A stretch of DNA of 12,812 nucleotides from an uncultured Clostridia bacterium (GCA_900554955.1 USJH01000008.1:1-12812); one strand, 5' to 3'. Positions 1 to 8,882 are shown, counted from the first letter of the stretch. The notes: generated by a model not told the origin, from the sequence alone. Numbers and translations: made by a program.

Positions 1-1264
1 TGCCATACTCATTCACCGGCAAAAGCATGCTTGTTTTAATTGTTCCAGCTGTGCTTTTCACAATGTCCGCATAAAGCGTATAAACTGAAAATGCTTCGGA
101 AACCATGTCTTTATAAGAAGCCCCATATTCGCCGTGGGCTTCAAAAAACAAAACCGAACTATATTCCGCAAGTGACTCGTCAAGCCACGCCTCTTTCACC
201 TGATTGTTTCCAACCAGTCCATACCACCATTGATGTGCAATTTCATGAGCAATGACTTTTGCTTTGTCAAACTTATCCACAGCAGAATCAGAAATCACAA
301 CAAAATTTGGATATTCCATTCCCCCGTGGACAAAAGGTGCCTTAAAAACTGTTAAAGTTTTATATGGATATTTCCCAAATGTTTGAGAATAAAACTCAAA
401 AGATTTCACTGCTGTTTGCAAATTTTCTTCAAAATCTTCATCATTATTATAACCAATATATGAAATTTGCGTTTTTTGGACAGTTTTTGAAACTGTTTTC
501 ATGTTTTCACCCAAATATATCGCAAAATCACGCACTGCACGTGCTGAAATGTTGTAAATTTTAGATTTATCCTTATTTTCAGAGCTTAAAATATCCCCGG
601 ACGATGCAATTTTATATTTATTTGGAAATTCTATTTTCATTTTAAAATTTGCAATGTCACTGAAAAATGGATCACCCGTTGAATAATATGGATTTGTAAC
701 ATATTCTCCTTTTTCATATACCGCAAGAATCGGGAAAAAGTTTCCAAGAGCAACCGTTCCATTGAAATATCCAAGGCGATGAGTGCAATTCGCAAGTTTA
801 ACAATAAACTTAATTTCAACTTCTGCTTTATGTTTTGGCTCAAGTGGTTTTTCAAAATCAATGCAAATTGCAGTTTGACTTTCATTCACATATGAAAAAC
901 TTACAGGTTTTCCATTAAGTTTCACATTTTCAATTGTTCCATCGCCATAATCAATTCCATTCGGAAAAACTTTTGCCATGTTTTTTGTTGTATATGGCAA
1001 AACTTCCGAGCTTTCACGAAATGCACGTGGATAAAAATTGAAACACACGTTTTCTAAAACAACATCAGTCTGATTTATAAAACTTACAGTTTCAGTTGCC
1101 GAAACCATCATTGTTTGTTCATCTAAAACTGCTGAAATATCATATGCAGACAAGTTTTTTGAAACCTTTTTCAGAATTCTTGAATTATCACAACCAGTGA
1201 ATGCAAACAAACAACAAAAGCAAGAAAAAAGCAATGCAAAACATTTTAAAACTTTATTTTTCAT
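1..1264 (-). CDS. M1-family zinc metallopeptidase lipoprotein (3' end cut by window)
   Basis: A membrane-anchored, gluzincin-type aminopeptidase-like enzyme, probably acting on peptides outside the cell. About 421 codons are visible and the C-terminus runs off the left edge. The start ATG follows a GGGGAA ribosome site. Residues 1-25 form a short basic N-terminus, a hydrophobic stretch and a lipobox (F-T-G-C, Cys25), so this is a predicted lipoprotein. The substrate-binding motif of the family appears as GGMEYPN (residues 314-320; GxMEN in canonical members). The zinc site is HEIAH (340-344) followed by 18 residues and then Glu363 in WLDESLAEY, which matches the M1 pattern HExxH-x18-E. The family's catalytic tyrosine would lie in the missing part. 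The start of this gene is separated from the gene upstream by that gene's terminator, so it is probably transcribed on its own. Family assignment is secure; the substrate is unknown. Confidence 0.93.
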   Translation of the reverse strand, partial: MKNKVLKCFALLFSCFCCLFAFTGCDNSRILKKVSKNLSAYDISAVLDEQTMMVSATETVSFINQTDVVLENVCFNFYPRAFRESSEVLPYTTKNMAKVFPNGIDYGDGTIENVKLNGKPVSFSYVNESQTAICIDFEKPLEPKHKAEVEIKFIVKLANCTHRLGYFNGTVALGNFFPILAVYEKGEYVTNPYYSTGDPFFSDIANFKMKIEFPNKYKIASSGDILSSENKDKSKIYNISARAVRDFAIYLGENMKTVSKTVQKTQISYIGYNNDEDFEENLQTAVKSFEFYSQTFGKYPYKTLTVFKAPFVHGGMEYPNFVVISDSAVDKFDKAKVIAHEIAHQWWYGLVGNNQVKEAWLDESLAEYSSVLFFEAHGEYGASYKDMVSEAFSVYTLYADIVKSTAGTIKTSMLLPVNEYG

Positions 1265-1344
1265 ATTTATTCCCCAATAAAATTTATGATTGCACTGCTT
1301 TTTATATTCTTTTGTTTTTATAAATCAATATCTTTTGCATAAAA

Positions 1345-1374
1345 AAAGTTCAAACCTTTTGTGGTTTGAACTTT
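1345..1374 (-). terminator. Rho-independent terminator of the 486-aa membrane protein gene
   Basis: A perfect 12-bp stem (1345-1356 with 1363-1374) and a 6-nt loop lie 11 bp after the stop codon of the minus-strand gene. On the minus strand the hairpin runs directly into a tract of seven T (complement of 1341-1347). It separates this gene from the M1 peptidase gene downstream. Confidence 0.9.
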
Positions 1375-1384
1375 ATATTCTTTA

Positions 1385-2845
1385 TTAAAGATCGTTTTCA
1401 TCATCATTATATCGTGAGCCACCACTTCCATTTCCATCTCCTGGAACGTCTTGGTGTTTCCCACTATTGTTTGAATCATCTTTTTCTTCTCCAGCAACAG
1501 GATCCGCAACGTCACCTTTTGAACTTCCGTCCGAAACGTTTTGATTATCATTTGCTGTTTTTTGATCTTGCAAATCTTTGATTTTTTGTTGAAGTTCTTG
1601 ATTTACTTTCATAATAGCTTCATAGTCTGATTTAAGACCACCAATCTCTTGACGGAGTGAAGAAATTGTATCAGCTTGACCTGCAAGTTCTGTTTGAAGG
1701 TCTTTAATTTTTGAACCACCAACATCACCAAGATAGTCAATTGCAGCGTTTATTGACTTAAAATCTTTAACTGATTTTTCAGCCCCGAGTTTTGTAAGGT
1801 TTTGATCAACAACCGAACCAATGCTTGCAATTTCAGAGTCAAGGCTTTGATGATAATAGTTTCCAATGTCGGCAATTGCATCACCAAGAGATTCATAGTC
1901 TTCAATTGTTTTATAAACAATTTCACCATCTTCACGAATTGGATTTCCTGCTGCGTCTCTTTTTGGAATTTGAACAATTTGCAAAGTTGAACCAACTTGT
2001 TTTTCAAGGGTTTGAAGATGTTTTGTATTCTTCATAAGCTGTGAAAGGACTGTTCCCATGTTTGAGTCAAGTTTTGAAACATCATATTCACCAGTCTCGT
2101 CATTGTAAATATCGTCAAGTGTAATTCCGTTGTCTTCAAAAGTTTTAACAACCAATGCATATGCTTGATCAACTTCTGCTTTGTGTTGTTTTTTTGTTCC
2201 TTCAGCAATTGAACTGATCACGTCTGCAAGTGAAGAGTTTTGGTCGTAAGAAATATCAACCCCAAACTCCTTCAGTGCATCATATGCTCTATCCATGTCA
2301 TCAAGCACATAATTATAACTTGATTCAAGATTTCTATAATCATTTTTAACATTATGTAAAGAAATTCCTAACACTGCTGAAGCAACAGTTGTAAGAACTA
2401 AAGCACCAGTAACAATCGCTGTGAAAACTTTAGATTTAACAAATCTTCCAAATTTATGAATAAAACTTGTTCCATTTTGAGAATTTGTTGCAACTTCTGC
2501 TGTGTTTCTTTGGTTCGCAAGTGCTTTTTCATCACCATTTCTGGCTCTCATTGTTTGGCAGGTCATGATGATTTTTTTAAGACTTCCAAGATCTTCTCTG
2601 CTTCTAACATATGCCTCATTAGTTAAAGTTCTTGTTCCATCTGCCTTCTTAGGGTTAATATAATCAATGAAAGCATCAACCTCTGTTTGCGACAATCCTG
2701 CAAAAAATTCGGCTTCAGACATGCCTTGAGATTCTTCCAACTTCTTTATAAGAGAAGCAACAATTGGGTCTGACACTTCATCTTTAGGAAGCATTTTTGA
2801 TAATGTGACTGCTTCTTGAATTGCTGATTTTGTACCTTTAAACAT
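1385..2845 (-). CDS. Single-pass membrane coiled-coil protein with conserved acidic C-terminal tail (paralog A, 486 aa)
   Basis: I do not recognise a named family. The start ATG has a strong AAAGGAGAG ribosome site. Layout: a soluble N-terminal domain of ~130 residues; a basic segment (KFGRFVKSK, 131-139); one membrane span (~140-162); a helical region from ~163; a predicted coiled coil (~378-430); then a Gly/Ser/Asp/Asn-rich tail ending in YNDDENDL. By the positive-inside rule the N-domain is cytoplasmic and the C-terminal two-thirds is outside. It is paralogous along its length to the next gene upstream (601 aa): both have an NP..(A/E)(D/K)G.RT segment before the span, a DETGEYDVSKLD-type loop, an AAIxxLGD segment and the same tail. 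It has its own promoter and terminator. A structural, adhesive or envelope-tethering role would fit the shape, but that is inference. Confidence 0.85.
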   Translation of the reverse strand: MFKGTKSAIQEAVTLSKMLPKDEVSDPIVASLIKKLEESQGMSEAEFFAGLSQTEVDAFIDYINPKKADGTRTLTNEAYVRSREDLGSLKKIIMTCQTMRARNGDEKALANQRNTAEVATNSQNGTSFIHKFGRFVKSKVFTAIVTGALVLTTVASAVLGISLHNVKNDYRNLESSYNYVLDDMDRAYDALKEFGVDISYDQNSSLADVISSIAEGTKKQHKAEVDQAYALVVKTFEDNGITLDDIYNDETGEYDVSKLDSNMGTVLSQLMKNTKHLQTLEKQVGSTLQIVQIPKRDAAGNPIREDGEIVYKTIEDYESLGDAIADIGNYYHQSLDSEIASIGSVVDQNLTKLGAEKSVKDFKSINAAIDYLGDVGGSKIKDLQTELAGQADTISSLRQEIGGLKSDYEAIMKVNQELQQKIKDLQDQKTANDNQNVSDGSSKGDVADPVAGEEKDDSNNSGKHQDVPGDGNGSGGSRYNDDENDL

Positions 2846-2896
2846 AACTTCTCTCCTTTATTTCTTTCGAAATATTATGATTTTTATTGTGATTAT

Positions 2897-2925
2897 ATTT
2901 TACCATTTTTTAACAAAAAAGTCAA
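2897..2925 (-). promoter_or_regulatory. Sigma-A-type promoter of paralog A
   Basis: On the minus strand there is a -35 TTGACT (2920-2925), a 17-bp spacer and a -10 TAAAAT (2897-2902), preceded by TGG, which makes an extended -10. The -10 and early transcribed region match the paralog B promoter at 18 of 19 positions (2887-2905 against 4923-4941). Confidence 0.8.
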
Positions 2926-2995
2926 TAGTACACCACCAAAACAAGCACTTTTTAAAAAATAATATAACATCATAACAAACGCATACAAACAAAAT

Positions 2996-3031
2996 AAAAC
3001 CCCGAAGCAGCTTTCGCCACATCGAGGTTTT
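2996..3031 (-). terminator. Terminator of the 601-aa membrane protein gene, GNRA-capped
   Basis: On the minus strand an AAAACCTCGA arm pairs with the TTCGGGGTTTT arm (one G-T wobble). An inner GC stem is closed by a GAAA tetraloop, and the hairpin is followed by TTTTATTTTG. It lies 34 bp past the stop of paralog B. The plus strand is also T-rich after the hairpin, so it could work in both directions, though no plus-strand gene is near. Confidence 0.87.
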
Positions 3032-3064
3032 ATTTATTTTTTTAACTTGAATGACATTTAAGAA

Positions 3065-4870
3065 TTATTTATCAAGATCATCGTCATTATATTGTGAACC
3101 ACCAGCTCCTGCACTATCTCCTGGAACATCTTGATGTTTTCCACTATTGTTTGAATCGTCTTTTTCCTCACCGGCAACAGGTCCAACATTTTCATTGTCT
3201 TTTTTATTGTCTGAACCATTTTGATCTGTATTTTCGGTTACTTTGTCATTGAGTTTCTTTTTAAGATCTTCAACTTGATTTTCCAAAGCTCTTTTCTCTT
3301 CGTTTGCAGAATCAATATCGTTTTGAAGTTCATCAACCTTATCTTGAAGTTCATCAACTTTGTCTTGTTTTTGAGCAATCAAATCAATATAATTTGCAAT
3401 ATCTGCTCTAAGATCTTCTGCACAATCACCAAGAAATGCAATTGCTGCTTCAGTGCTTTCGAAATCTTCCAAAGTGTAAATACTTCCTAAAGTATCATTT
3501 TTTGTAATTTTAGCAACTGCAAATGCATTGTTAACAGCCTTGTCGATTGATTCTTCATATGCTTTTCTTTGAGATTCATAAGCTTTTGAAATGTCGTCAA
3601 TTGCATAATCAAATGATGCAAAATCTGTAGCTTTTTTAACAACTGGATTTCCGTTTTCATCTGTAACAACGTTTCCATTTTCATCTGTTTTATAAATCTT
3701 CAAAGCTTCAAATGTTGTGTCAATTTTTTCTTGAACTTGTCTTAAATGGTCTGCATTTTTCAATGCTGTTTCAACAACACTTGCGACATTAGCGTCAAAT
3801 TTATCAACATTAACATTGCCATTTTCATCAACAATGTCTTCTGGTTCAATTCCAAGATCATCAAGAAGAGTTGCAAAATGAAGATATGCACCCTTCACTT
3901 CTGTTGCAATTTCTTCTGATTTTTCTGCTTTGAAAGCTTCATAAACATCTTTAACAATTCCTGAAAGAGTTTTGCTGTCATCAACTTTAAAGCCAAAATC
4001 TCTGATTGTTTGTTTCATTTCAACAACTTGTTTTTTAAGCTCAGAAGAATCTTCTTTCATTTTGTTTTCAATAAACTGTATTGGTGAAATTGCATTTCCG
4101 TTTGCATCGGTCATTCCAGCCTTATAGCCATTATCCTTTGCAATTCTGTCAATTGCTTCTTTCATTTCATCAAGAGTTTTAACGATTGTAATATTGTCGC
4201 CTTTAAGATGATTGTTTTCAACCTTTTGTCCAATATTAAAACCTAAAGATGTGATAAGTAATGCTCCAAGGAGAGCTACAGCAACAACAAGAACTGGAAC
4301 TTTTGCTTTTCTTTTTTTGTTTGCTTTTCCTGATTGCAAACGAGTTGTTTTCAAATGTTCAATTTCACTTTCTCTTTCTTTGATTTGATTTTCAAGTTCA
4401 GAAATTTTTGCTTCAAGATCAGCTTTTTCTTTTGCTGAGTTTTCATTTTTTGCACGTTCTGAAAGAAGTTCAACATACATAAGATCAACAGAGTATAAAA
4501 GCTTTCCAGCATCAGCAATGTCGCCAGCATCCATAACAGCAAGACCATTTGAATATGTTCTGTCACCTTTTTCATTTAAAGGGTTAAGCATGTTTACAAT
4601 TTCTTCAGCTTGTTCACTTGTTGCAAGACCAGCAAGTGCAGCATTAACTTCTTCAGCTTTTTCACTGTCTGCAACTCTTGCTCTAAGTTCTTTTCCAGCT
4701 TCCCAAACAATGTCTCCGAAAGGATAATTTTTTGAAATGTGTACAACAAAAAATTTAGCCAAAGCTTCTGTTGGAATATCTTTGATATTATCAACTGTAA
4801 CTTCCTGACCATTATAAATAAGTTTTGCAGAATTGTTGAGAACTAATTTATTTTCTTTTTTATTTGCCAT
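3065..4870 (-). CDS. Single-pass membrane coiled-coil protein with conserved acidic C-terminal tail (paralog B, 601 aa)
   Basis: Start chosen at the ATG at 4870 (MANKKENK) because a GGGAGGAA ribosome site sits about 9 bases before it. A longer reading frame from 4897 would place that ribosome site inside the gene and has none of its own. Layout: a soluble N-domain; a charged coiled coil (~140-175); a very basic stretch (KANKKRKAK); a membrane span (~191-212); a long helical extracytoplasmic region; a heptad-rich coiled coil (~495-545); and a tail ending in YNDDDLDK. The tail shares an uninterrupted 22-residue identity with paralog A (residues 564-585 here). It also contains DxNGN repeats (TDENGNVVTDENGNPV) and a DENGNVNVDKFD loop. 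The two genes are in tandem and 219 bp apart, each with its own promoter, which suggests an old duplication with separate but parallel expression. The function is unknown. Confidence 0.87.
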   Translation of the reverse strand: MANKKENKLVLNNSAKLIYNGQEVTVDNIKDIPTEALAKFFVVHISKNYPFGDIVWEAGKELRARVADSEKAEEVNAALAGLATSEQAEEIVNMLNPLNEKGDRTYSNGLAVMDAGDIADAGKLLYSVDLMYVELLSERAKNENSAKEKADLEAKISELENQIKERESEIEHLKTTRLQSGKANKKRKAKVPVLVVAVALLGALLITSLGFNIGQKVENNHLKGDNITIVKTLDEMKEAIDRIAKDNGYKAGMTDANGNAISPIQFIENKMKEDSSELKKQVVEMKQTIRDFGFKVDDSKTLSGIVKDVYEAFKAEKSEEIATEVKGAYLHFATLLDDLGIEPEDIVDENGNVNVDKFDANVASVVETALKNADHLRQVQEKIDTTFEALKIYKTDENGNVVTDENGNPVVKKATDFASFDYAIDDISKAYESQRKAYEESIDKAVNNAFAVAKITKNDTLGSIYTLEDFESTEAAIAFLGDCAEDLRADIANYIDLIAQKQDKVDELQDKVDELQNDIDSANEEKRALENQVEDLKKKLNDKVTENTDQNGSDNKKDNENVGPVAGEEKDDSNNSGKHQDVPGDSAGAGGSQYNDDDLDK

Positions 4871-4889
4871 ATGTATTATTTCCTCCCTC

Positions 4890-4904
4890 ATGCCCAAGTG
4901 GCAT
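4890..4904 (-). promoter_or_regulatory. Small hairpin just upstream of the paralog B ribosome site
   Basis: Five complementary bases on each side (ATGCC / GGCAT) surround a 5-nt loop in the 5' leader, immediately before the GGGAGGAA ribosome site. It may affect translation, or it may be chance. No known riboswitch class is recognisable. Confidence 0.25.
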
Positions 4905-4932
4905 TACATACATATCCATATTTTGTGATAAT

Positions 4933-4961
4933 ATTTTACCACACAGTAATATGCTTGTCAA
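4933..4961 (-). promoter_or_regulatory. Sigma-A-type promoter of paralog B
   Basis: On the minus strand a consensus -35 TTGACA (4956-4961), a 17-bp spacer and a -10 TAAAAT (4933-4938) with an extended TGG. Sequence from the extended -10 into the start region matches the paralog A promoter, with a TATwATCACAA continuation in both. Confidence 0.85.
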
Positions 4962-5026
4962 TACCCATTTTTCACAATTTTAGCCACACTTTTGCACATT
5001 TTTTTGGCTAAATTTGCGAAAAAAAT

Positions 5027-5054
5027 TGTTCTTCCGCAAAATCACAGAAGAACA
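5027..5054 (-). terminator. Rho-independent terminator after recX
   Basis: A 10-bp stem with one G-T wobble (5045-5054 with 5027-5036) and an 8-nt loop start immediately after the recX stop codon. On the minus strand the stem is followed by AATTTTTTT. It ends the yigZ-recX transcription unit. Confidence 0.87.
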
Positions 5055-5669
5055 CTATTCGTCATATTCAAATTTATATTCTGCAAACACTTTTTTTATA
5101 ATGCTTCCGCTAAATCCTTTGCGAAGCAAAAAGTTATAAAGCCCTGCAAATGTTTTTTTATTTTTTTCTTTGTTTCTAAGATATTTTTCAGCAAGAATGC
5201 TTGCCCTGTTTTTTTCATCTTCATCAGACACTATCAAAAGTGCATTTTCTGCAAAAGATGAACAAATTCCTTTTTGAAAAAGTGCATTTTTAAGTTCTAA
5301 ACGGCTTTTTAATGGCTTGGATTCGACCAAAGCACGGGCAAAGTCTTTATCTGAGATATATTTATATTCCTTCGCGAGCGCAATTGCAGAATCAATCACA
5401 TTGTCTGAATATCCATAATTTTTCAGCTTGTTTTTCAAATCTCGCTCTGAATACATTTGTCTTGACACCAAATTTGCGATTTTTTCAAAGGCGGAACTCT
5501 TTTCACTTTCAAAAACGACTTCTTCAAGTTCTCTTTTTGAAATTTCTTTTCCAATCTTTAAACCTGCTTTTGCAACAGCAATTTCGTCTAAACCGCTGTA
5601 AAATTCACCATCAACAAACAAATTATATCTCTTTTTGCGTTTTTGTGGAGTAATGTTTGTGATAATCAT
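5055..5669 (-). CDS. recX: RecX family regulatory protein
   Basis: RecX binds RecA filaments and modulates recombination and the SOS response in the cytoplasm. The 204-aa length is near the usual range. The N-terminus carries the family's small beta segment (RYNLFVDGEFYSGLDE), followed by stacked three-helix repeats. Family-type signatures are visible: QMYSERDLKNKLKNYGYSDNVI and YISDKDFARALVESK (YxDDxxFAxxxvxsr in most members). The start ATG lies 2 bases after the stop of the YigZ-family gene with no strong ribosome site of its own, so translational coupling is likely. recA is not in the window, and no LexA box was recognised. Confidence 0.9.
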   Translation of the reverse strand: MIITNITPQKRKKRYNLFVDGEFYSGLDEIAVAKAGLKIGKEISKRELEEVVFESEKSSAFEKIANLVSRQMYSERDLKNKLKNYGYSDNVIDSAIALAKEYKYISDKDFARALVESKPLKSRLELKNALFQKGICSSFAENALLIVSDEDEKNRASILAEKYLRNKEKNKKTFAGLYNFLLRKGFSGSIIKKVFAEYKFEYDE

Positions 5670-5671
5670 TT

Positions 5672-6316
5672 TTATGCACCATGTGAAAAACGATAATATT
5701 CATTTGAAATTTTAGTGATCTTTGCACTGTCTTTCATTTTGCTTCGAATTTCACCTATAATCTTGTCTGCATTTTCAACAGGAATTGCACATCTAAGCAT
5801 TGGCAGAGATTCATTATAGTTCTTTTCAATGATAGGAAATCCTTTTTCGGTTAAAACCTTTCCAAGTGTTGCATAGTCGCTATAACTCACAATCATGTCA
5901 AAAATTGCACAATATACCATTCTGTTTTTCTTTGCATTTAAAATTGCATTGTTTGCAGCACTGTAAAAAACTCTTGACAAACGAGCTTTGCCAAGCTCAA
6001 CCCCACCAAAGAACCTTACAACTGCAACAAGAATGTTTGTAATGTTTCTTTCTTTGATTGCTTGATAGATTGGAGCTCCAGCACTTCCAGCAGGTTCCCC
6101 ATCATCATTGTTTTTTCCGACATCAAATTTCTCACCAATCAAATATGCATATGGAATGTGAGCAGCGGTTTTGTTGCTCTTTTTAAGGCTTGCAATACAT
6201 TCGTTAACCTGCTCAACCGATTGAACAGGAAAAGCTACTGCAACAAATCTTGACTTGTTCACAGTTGTTTCAACCATTGATGTTTCTGAAATGACAGTAA
6301 AAGGTGCGTTTTCCAT
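5672..6316 (-). CDS. YigZ/IMPACT family protein (UPF0029 N-terminal domain plus DUF1949)
   Basis: A conserved cytoplasmic protein of 214 aa related to YigZ/YvyE and eukaryotic IMPACT; the biochemical role in bacteria is unsettled. The N-terminal domain has the family signature (NNDDGEPAGSAGAPIY, then ILVAVVRFFGGVELG). The C-terminal ~70 residues fit the DUF1949 ferredoxin-like domain (YATLGKVLTEKGFPIIEKNY). Oddity: the usual LGTGGLVRAY stretch after GG..LG is replaced by LGKARLSRVFY, so the glycine-rich loop is missing here. The start ATG has a GGGGGA ribosome site. It heads a two-gene unit with recX and is divergent from enolase. Confidence 0.9.
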   Translation of the reverse strand: MENAPFTVISETSMVETTVNKSRFVAVAFPVQSVEQVNECIASLKKSNKTAAHIPYAYLIGEKFDVGKNNDDGEPAGSAGAPIYQAIKERNITNILVAVVRFFGGVELGKARLSRVFYSAANNAILNAKKNRMVYCAIFDMIVSYSDYATLGKVLTEKGFPIIEKNYNESLPMLRCAIPVENADKIIGEIRSKMKDSAKITKISNEYYRFSHGA

Positions 6317-6333
6317 TGTTTTCCCCCGTTTGA

Positions 6334-7758
<1,425 letters not shown>

Positions 7759-7782
7759 TCATTCCCCACTTTATATCCAAAC

Positions 7783-7814
7783 AAAAAAGACTGGAAAATT
7801 TTCCAGTCTTTTTT
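7783..7814. terminator. Bidirectional terminator between enolase and the 221-aa protein gene
   Basis: A perfect 32-bp palindrome centred between 7798 and 7799 (arm AAAAAAGACTGGAAAA). It has T-tracts on the exit side of both strands, so it can end enolase (plus) and the converging minus-strand gene. Confidence 0.92.
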
Positions 7815-7830
7815 TACAGCATTATTTGTT

Positions 7831-8496
7831 TTACTTTTCAATTTCAGTTTCAGCAAGGTCAAGATTTTTTTGTGCATATGACAAAACTGTATCTTTTGCA
7901 AGATTTTTCACCGCTTGTTTGTTTACAAATTCAGAACTATAAACATTTTCAAAAACAAAATCTCCGTTTTCAATGTTTCTCAAAAGTCTTGCAACAGTGT
8001 TTTTATTTTTCCAAAATTTTGCAGGAAGGTCTTCACACATATATTGATAATATTGATATTGTTTTGTAATGTCGAAACTTAAAAGTGCATTTGAAAGCAC
8101 ATCACAAAGTCCATTTTCACCAAGAACATAATCAATTTCTGAAGCAGAAAGAATTCCCTCGAAAGAAGGAAATTTAAAAATCTTTTTATTTGAAATTATT
8201 GCAATGTCTGTGTGTCTGCCAAGCCCATTGCTTTCTTCAACAATACAAGCCGAACCTTTAAAAATTCCATTTTCTACCATTATGATATATGGTGAAGATT
8301 TAATTCCAGGATAATAGTCTTTGCCATATGGAATTTTTGTGAGCAAATGATAATATTCACGATCTCCAAAATTTTCAACAGCAGAAATTGGACAATCTTT
8401 TCCAAAGAATTTATCAAGATTCTCCACACAACAATATCCGAGTTTTTTATCAAAAATATCTCTTATATAAACTTTTTTATTACTTAAATTTTCCAT
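7831..8496 (-). CDS. Hypothetical protein, 221 aa, soluble
   Basis: I do not recognise this protein. The start was placed at the ATG at 8496 (MENLSNKKVYI). A TTG seven codons upstream is possible, but it lies right behind the promoter with no ribosome site in front of it. A GGAG lies 15 bases before the chosen ATG, further than usual, so the start is not certain. There is no signal peptide or membrane span. The first ~130 residues look like a mixed alpha/beta domain (SPYIIMVENGIFKGSACIVEES, TDIAIISNKKIFKFPSF). The last ~90 are helical and charged (LPAKFWKNKNTVARLLRNIENGDF, then a Lys/Glu-rich C-terminus). It has its own promoter and shares the bidirectional terminator with enolase. Base and codon use resemble the backbone genes. 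It may be a lineage-specific protein. Confidence 0.75.
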   Translation of the reverse strand: MENLSNKKVYIRDIFDKKLGYCCVENLDKFFGKDCPISAVENFGDREYYHLLTKIPYGKDYYPGIKSSPYIIMVENGIFKGSACIVEESNGLGRHTDIAIISNKKIFKFPSFEGILSASEIDYVLGENGLCDVLSNALLSFDITKQYQYYQYMCEDLPAKFWKNKNTVARLLRNIENGDFVFENVYSSEFVNKQAVKNLAKDTVLSYAQKNLDLAETEIEK

Positions 8497-8526
8497 AACT
8501 TTTCTATTTTTCTCCAAAGGGGCTAT

Positions 8527-8555
8527 ATGATATCACTCATTATTTCAAAAATCAA
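8527..8555 (-). promoter_or_regulatory. Promoter of the 221-aa protein gene
   Basis: On the minus strand, -35 TTGATT (8550-8555), a 17-bp spacer and -10 TATCAT (8527-8532) with an extended TGA. The leader before the ATG at 8496 would be about 24 nt. Confidence 0.65.
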
Positions 8556-8566
8556 GACCCAATTTT

Positions 8567-8606
8567 GACGAAATTCAAAAATTTTAGACGAAATTTGAAA
8601 ATTTGA
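8567..8606. repeat. Two-copy 20-bp tandem repeat just upstream of a promoter
   Basis: GACGAAATT starts at 8567 and again at 8587, each followed by a similar A/T-rich run, giving a 20-bp period (two helical turns). It lies 12 bp upstream of the -35 box of the 221-aa gene, so it could be an operator or an activator site. Confidence 0.4.
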
Positions 8607-8640
8607 TTATTCCACCATTTTTAAAAACTATTTTATCAAT

Positions 8641-8666
8641 AAAAAAACCAACACACATCGGTTGGT
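8641..8666 (-). terminator. Probable terminator at the left end of the accessory segment
   Basis: A 6-bp stem (8647-8652 with 8661-8666) and an 8-nt loop, with seven T following on the minus strand. The plus strand also has CTTTTT after the stem. It is the second hairpin downstream of the metallopeptidase operon and may back up the one at 8883-8910. Confidence 0.6.
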
Positions 8667-8882
8667 CTTTTTACATTTATCTTATATTATCACAAGCATC
8701 TTTCATTAGCACTCATATCTTTCTGAGAAATTGCCGTTGAAATTTTGTGTGTGGTTTTCTCGGAAACAAAATTGTTTTTGCTTATTCCATATCCTTCTTA
8801 GCCCAAGTTGTTCCTTTCCCCAAAAAGTTATGAAACTTTTCGGGGACCCCACTATACATTTCAAATCCTACTCGGGAAAACA
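8667..8882. other. Intergenic stretch without a convincing gene; hairpin and small open frame
   Basis: Part of a 456-bp gap between the 221-aa gene and the metallopeptidase gene. It contains a near-perfect hairpin (8819-8844: CCCCAAAAAGTT against AACTTTTCGGGG, one mismatch). On the minus strand there is a 25-codon frame (8859 to 8782, starting MYSGVPEKFHNF, ending KKDME) behind a weak AGGA site. A 67-codon plus-strand frame (8731-8934) has no ribosome site and runs through the hairpins. I cannot show that any of these is a gene. The stretch is more GC-mixed and palindrome-rich than the backbone intergenic DNA. Confidence 0.4.

Noticed and set aside
1265..1344. Promoter for the M1 peptidase gene (TTGATT, 16 bp, TATAAA on the minus strand)
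   Set aside because: Plausible but weak in such AT-rich DNA and without an extended -10, so it is not listed as a feature.
3221..3490. Plus-strand reading frames opposite the coiled-coil genes
   Set aside because: These are antisense shadows of the Lys/Glu-rich coding sequence, giving Phe/Ile-rich translations with no ribosome site.
4871..4897. Nine-residue N-terminal extension of paralog B (MGMREEIIH)
   Set aside because: Its codons are the GGGAGGAA ribosome site for the next ATG, and no ribosome site precedes it.
4982..5010. Possible second terminator (AGCCA / TGGCT arms) downstream of recX
   Set aside because: Only 5-6 bp of stem with an ~18-nt loop; the adjacent hairpin at 5027-5054 is far stronger and explains termination.
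8497..8517. TTG start for the 221-aa protein
   Set aside because: It sits within a few bases of the predicted transcription start and lacks a ribosome site; an in-frame ATG follows at 8496.
8567..8606. CRISPR-like repeat
   Set aside because: Only two short imperfect units with no spacer of regular length and no cas genes in the window.
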